46,602 nt of DNA from Pseudobacteriovorax antillogorgiicola. GTDB taxonomy: Bacteria > Bdellovibrionota_B > Oligoflexia > Oligoflexales > RGVZ01. The DNA lies in contig CAMBEK010000012.1 in the NCBI GenBank assembly GCA_945865565.1, positions 1-46,602 of the forward strand. Direction: 5' to 3'. Positions 43,242 through 46,602 of the stretch are shown piece by piece (the first letter of the stretch is position 1; the number at the start of each line of letters is the position of its first letter). The translations under genes and the position numbers were made by a program. The notes under the pieces were generated by a model. It ran no database searches. It saw only the letters and a program-made list of their open reading frames with translations, and was not told the origin of the DNA.

Positions 43242-44744
43242 CTATTGCCTGCTGAGATCGCGCGCGGGCGAGGTGAGTGATTCAAGGAAGGCCTTGAGGG
43301 CGGCTTTTTCTTCAGCAGACAAATCAAGTGGACGCAGGCTTTCTTCGCGATGTCCGATGACGGGCTCGGCCTTCAGCTGGTCATAATGCTGCAGAACTTC
43401 GTCTATGGTCGCAGCGCGGCCATCGTGAAAATACGGCGCGGTCATGGCGACATTGCGCAGGGGCGGTGTTTTAAAGGCTCCGACACTTTCAAAACTTTCC
43501 AGATCAAGAAATTCCTGCTCGCGGCAGGACTCGGATTGTCTTGTGGCATTGAGGTCGCCGGCGTTCTGCCAGACGCGACTTTGGCAGTTGAACTCGGATT
43601 GACCGACATCAAACTGACCCTTGGCCCGCCCGGCGACGTCCTCCACCCATGACTGGATTGGCAAATCCCTCTGGCGCGGGGTATCTCCCAGCCCGATATT
43701 ATGAAATTGTTGGTCTGAAAGCAGGGCGCCCCGATGGCACAGGCTGCAGTTGCCCCTGCCTGTAAAAATCCGCAGGCCTGCCAAGGCCATGCCGCTGAAG
43801 TCGCTTTCGTTGGTCAGGGATTGGAGCGAGCTTTTGGGATTTTCGGCGACCCTTTTTAGGTACCCGTCGAACGCCGATTGATTAGCGATCTGTAGTCGCT
43901 CCCATGTTGCCAAGGCAGTTCCAACATTGGCGGCGACTTCAGTCGCCCTGACATCTGAGTCTACTTGCTGGCCTCGAAACAAAAATTCTGCAATCAGGGA
44001 CGAAGGTTGCAGGCCTTTGTCGCTTGCAAGCTTAAGAACGCCAGTCAGTCGCTGATAAGGCCCAATGGAAGCCAGAGTATAAGCCGCAAGTTTCTTCGGA
44101 CTCGCATTCGTTGGCCCGGTCTCGACTCCCGCCTGTGTCGGATGAATCTTTTTCAGATTTCCAAACAATTGAGCGTATTCATCCCGATAATGCAGCTCAA
44201 TGAGTGCCGCAAGGGAACTTCTGGTAAGGCCGTGTTCGCTTTGGGTTTCGAGAGGACCGACCGCCTGTGCGGCCAAGGAATCGGCGCGCCCATCCCAAAA
44301 AAACCAGTGCGCCATGCCGCTATTCAGAATCGTGGGGGTATTCCGGTTTGTGGTTCCCGTGCCTCGTGCGGTCGGGAGGCTATCGGTAAAAAATTTATCC
44401 GACTGGTGACAGGTTGCGCAGGCGACCTTGCCGTTCGACGACAGTCGCGTGTCAAAAAATAATTTTTTTCCAAAGGACGCGAGCCGCTCTTCTCTGGATC
44501 CGGGTATGGGTGCAACGGGGTCGGTTAGAACCATCGATAAAAGAGCCGCCCTGAGTTCGCTGTCTCCCAACGCTTTCCGCGTGGATGGCTTGGGATCAAG
44601 GACTCCCTGGCGAGTGATGAAAAAAGCAGCAACGACTCCCGAAGCGAGAATGAGTCGCAACATCGCGCCAGTCAGAGGCTTATTCCTAGACCTCTCCTTG
44701 GACTTTTTCTTGCGAAAAGGCTTCAGGGAGTTTATCTCTTTCAT
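43242..44744 (-). CDS. Di-haem cytochrome c peroxidase (CCP/MauG family)
   Basis: 500 residues. An N-terminal Lys/Arg-rich cytosolic stretch and one hydrophobic segment (about 28-44) form an uncleaved anchor or signal. Haem sites are C-A-T-C-H (Cys109, Cys112, His113) and C-S-L-C-H (Cys333, Cys336, His337); F-F-W-D-G-R and [12 protein letters not shown] are CCP landmarks. It reduces hydrogen peroxide with electrons from cytochrome c in the periplasm. Between the two domains there is about 70 residues more than in typical CCP. It diverges from the YtkA-like/ctaC operon. Start ATG 44744; GTG 44768 has no ribosome site. Confidence 0.88.
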   Translation of the reverse strand: MKEINSLKPFRKKKSKERSRNKPLTGAMLRLILASGVVAAFFITRQGVLDPKPSTRKALGDSELRAALLSMVLTDPVAPIPGSREERLASFGKKLFFDTRLSSNGKVACATCHQSDKFFTDSLPTARGTGTTNRNTPTILNSGMAHWFFWDGRADSLAAQAVGPLETQSEHGLTRSSLAALIELHYRDEYAQLFGNLKKIHPTQAGVETGPTNASPKKLAAYTLASIGPYQRLTGVLKLASDKGLQPSSLIAEFLFRGQQVDSDVRATEVAANVGTALATWERLQIANQSAFDGYLKRVAENPKSSLQSLTNESDFSGMALAGLRIFTGRGNCSLCHRGALLSDQQFHNIGLGDTPRQRDLPIQSWVEDVAGRAKGQFDVGQSEFNCQSRVWQNAGDLNATRQSESCREQEFLDLESFESVGAFKTPPLRNVAMTAPYFHDGRAATIDEVLQHYDQLKAEPVIGHREESLRPLDLSAEEKAALKAFLESLTSPARDLSRQ

Positions 44745-44797
44745 GGTACTCTTGTCAGGCGTTTCCACGGCTTAGCTGAATTTCCTTTTGTCGTTTC

Positions 44798-45247
44798 ATG
44801 CGGAGACTTCAGTCGTTGAGAAAGCTTCTAACACTTTTAATGTTCCTAGTTGCGTCTAGCGCGATCGGGTTCGCTGCGCAAGTGCTCCCGAGCCATCCAG
44901 TGGCGGGCACTCCTGTTTTTTTGACCTATACGATCAAGGGCGCTGATTCCTTCAATCCAGACCGGGTCCAGGAACTGTCCGTGAAATTGATCGACAAGGA
45001 TGGCAAAGCCGCTCCCTTAGAATTCGAACTCAATGGGTTCGAGGCCCTCATGCCGGAACACAATCATGGCATGCTAACCAAAGCAGTCATTCAAAAAAAA
45101 TCAGGTGCTGAGTTTACCGTTGGTGGGGTGAAATTACACATGCCCGGCAAGTGGGTCCTTGAGTTCAAGGTTTTAGACAAGGCACCAAAAGTTTCGGGCG
45201 CGGTTCAAGTCATCGTTCCAGTCAAGGTTCCAGTCGAGATTAAATGA
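44798..45247 (+). CDS. YtkA-like periplasmic protein, probable oxidase assembly or copper partner
   Basis: 149 residues with a signal peptide (R-R-L-Q-S-L-R-K then a hydrophobic core, ending near A-I-G-F-A-A) and a single immunoglobulin-like YtkA/FixH-type domain. It has M-P-E-H-N-H-G and K-L-H-M-P-G-K-W, Met/His-rich strands of the kind that bind copper in related proteins. The stop overlaps a possible ctaC start. Position directly before ctaC suggests a role in copper delivery or assembly of the oxidase. Copper binding is inference. Confidence 0.72.
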   Translation: MRRLQSLRKLLTLLMFLVASSAIGFAAQVLPSHPVAGTPVFLTYTIKGADSFNPDRVQELSVKLIDKDGKAAPLEFELNGFEALMPEHNHGMLTKAVIQKKSGAEFTVGGVKLHMPGKWVLEFKVLDKAPKVSGAVQVIVPVKVPVEIK

Positions 45248-45285
45248 GTGACGAGCGTTCAAGCAACCGTTTCAGGGAAGTGAAC

Positions 45286-46419
45286 ATGAGAAGAAAAACC
45301 GGAATCGCACCTTCGCCGTTGATGAGCCTGCTGTTCATGATGCGCATGTGGGGCATTGGTGCCGCTTCGTGGCTTGCATCAGGCGCAGCTTGGGCTCAAA
45401 AGTCTTTCGACAACATGCCGTACAAGTTGGATGGTGGTTTTGACAATCCCATGACAACGATCTCAGGCATCACCGAGTTGTCACGCGATATCAACCACCT
45501 TTACTTGACCACGACCATCATTGTGGTTGGCGTCTTTTTTGCTGTCGCAATTCCGTTGATTTACACCCTATATCGCTTCCGGGCAAAAGAGGGTGATGAT
45601 ACCCCACCCAAGCAGTTTCATGGCAACGCCATCCTCGAATTCATGTGGACGGTAATCCCAGTTGTTTTGTTGATTTTCATTGCGATTCCAACATGGAAAA
45701 CGATTTTTAAACACGATGGTTTGGCTGCGCGTCCCGATGCGGTCAAGGTCCACGTGATCGGCCATCAGTGGTGGTGGGAATTTCAGTACCCGGATTACGG
45801 AATCAAGACGGCCTTTGAACTTCATTTACCGGAAAACACGCCAGTCGATCTTTCGATCACATCTGCGGACGTGTCACATGCATTCTGGATTCCAAAATTC
45901 GGCGGTAAAACTTCTGCCATCAACGGAAACATCAACCGTCTGTCCTGGGTGACCCCTCTTGCGAACATGCCGGAAGTGGCTGGTGGCGATTACTATCAGG
46001 GCCAGTGTGCAGAACTCTGCGGGTCTTCCCATGCTCTGATGCGTCACGTCGGGGTCGTCCACACAAAAGAAGGTTTCGAGCGGTGGGTCAAGGCCCACAA
46101 TCAGGCGCCAAAGGTTGAAACCGCTTCCCAGCGTGAGGGTGAGCAGCTTTTCGGTCGCTGTATTGCGTGCCATGCCATTGAAGGCACGCCGAGCGCTGCG
46201 ATCCCCGGAGACAAGATCGGTCCAAACCTTTCGAGCTTTGGATCGCGCTCTCACCTTGCAGCCGGTATTCGCAAGAACAACGAAGAAAATTTGGCGATCT
46301 GGTTGCGTAACCCGGCTGACTTGAAGCCTGGCGCGCTGATGCCGAACCTTGGTTTGACGGAACCAGAAATCAAGTCCCTGACGTCATACTTGCGCCAATC
46401 GACTTACAAGAATTACTAA
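45286..46419 (+). CDS. ctaC: Cytochrome c oxidase subunit II with fused cytochrome c domain (caa3 type)
   Basis: 377 residues. After a signal peptide (ends A-A-W-A) come two TM helices, then the CuA domain with His198 (D-V-S-H-A-F-W), Cys241, Glu243, Cys245, His249 and Met252, all CuA ligands present. W-W-W-E-F-Q-Y is the usual electron-entry aromatic patch. A C-terminal cytochrome c domain has C-I-A-C-H (292-296), which makes it caa3-type. Start chosen at ATG 45286, five bases after AGGGAAG; ATG 45244, overlapping the previous stop, would add 14 residues. ctaD follows in 22 bp. Confidence 0.95.
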   Translation: MRRKTGIAPSPLMSLLFMMRMWGIGAASWLASGAAWAQKSFDNMPYKLDGGFDNPMTTISGITELSRDINHLYLTTTIIVVGVFFAVAIPLIYTLYRFRAKEGDDTPPKQFHGNAILEFMWTVIPVVLLIFIAIPTWKTIFKHDGLAARPDAVKVHVIGHQWWWEFQYPDYGIKTAFELHLPENTPVDLSITSADVSHAFWIPKFGGKTSAINGNINRLSWVTPLANMPEVAGGDYYQGQCAELCGSSHALMRHVGVVHTKEGFERWVKAHNQAPKVETASQREGEQLFGRCIACHAIEGTPSAAIPGDKIGPNLSSFGSRSHLAAGIRKNNEENLAIWLRNPADLKPGALMPNLGLTEPEIKSLTSYLRQSTYKNY

Positions 46420-46441
46420 GCTTCGCGAAGGAAGATGAATC

Positions 46442-46602
46442 ATGTCAGCAAGCACACATAGCGCGGGCTATTCAAAAACCGGAATCTGGAGCTGGATCAC
46501 CACCGTGGATCACAAACGGATCGGCATCCTTTATGCTGTTTCTGCCTTGCTGTTCATGGTCATCGCGGGAATCGACGCCCTCCTGATGCGGACCCAGTTG
46601 GC
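46442..46602 (+). CDS. ctaD: Cytochrome c oxidase subunit I, 5' part only
   Basis: 53 residues seen, running off the window. The start M-S-A-S-T is followed by [16 protein letters not shown], the conserved N-terminus of haem-copper oxidase subunit I, then the first TM helix ending in L-L-M-R-T-Q-L. AAGGAAG stands seven bases before the ATG. Haem and CuB ligands lie beyond the window. Confidence 0.95.
   Translation, partial: MSASTHSAGYSKTGIWSWITTVDHKRIGILYAVSALLFMVIAGIDALLMRTQL

Overview
The window is bacterial chromosome of moderate GC content, densely packed with genes and with no stretch longer than about 160 bases that lacks a gene or the insertion sequence. Gene content suggests a Gram-negative, didermic, aerobically respiring bacterium: a type II secretion system with an outer-membrane secretin, DsbD, a periplasmic lytic transglycosylase and a caa3-type oxidase. 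The rpsU-dnaG-rpoD order and the overall mix fit the Bdellovibrionota/Oligoflexia/former Deltaproteobacteria better than enterics. This placement is inference from gene content only.

Layout. (1) 1-5249: 3' part of a giant exported repeat protein with twelve visible ~102-residue Ig-like repeats and a C-terminal seven-bladed propeller. (2) 5257-11470, minus strand: a secreted protein of unknown function, then rpsU-dnaG-rpoD (the macromolecular synthesis operon), a CAU-anticodon tRNA and a small K+ channel. (3) 11553-13191: yajQ and ychF. (4) 13192-14223: an IS1-like element with 25-bp terminal inverted repeats, wedged between the stop codons of ychF and a convergent crotonase-family gene. (5) 15189-31313: aroK followed by a complete type II secretion operon, gspC1-C2-D-E-F-G-H-I-J-K-L-M-N. 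It has two adjacent gspC-like genes and no prepilin peptidase in the window. (6) 31391-34461: a promoter and three poorly characterised genes, the middle one a glycosyltransferase fused to TPRs; then a Slt-type lytic transglycosylase (34476-36836). (7) 36850-41700, minus strand: dsbD, a patatin-like phospholipase with an extra N-terminal domain, sfsA and a zeta-class GST, tightly packed. (8) 41849-43173: an isolated rplX (L24) with its own promoter and terminator, and a tandem universal stress protein. (9) 43242-46602: a di-haem cytochrome c peroxidase diverging from a YtkA-like protein, ctaC with a fused cytochrome c domain, and the start of ctaD.

How they work together. The gsp genes encode the whole machine from secretin (D) through inner-membrane platform (C, F, L, M), ATPase (E) and pseudopilus (G-K) to N. 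The exported repeat protein and other signal-peptide proteins here are possible cargo, but nothing in the sequence proves that. The end cluster builds the terminal oxidase and an associated peroxidase.

I found no CRISPR array, phage, toxin-antitoxin or defence island. The most unusual items are the tandem gspC genes, the GspI processing site with Ser at -1, the ~170-residue basic extension of RpoD, the isolated rplX, the IS placed at two stop codons, and the uncharacterised trio around the glycosyltransferase-TPR gene, whose promoter would give a nearly leaderless transcript.
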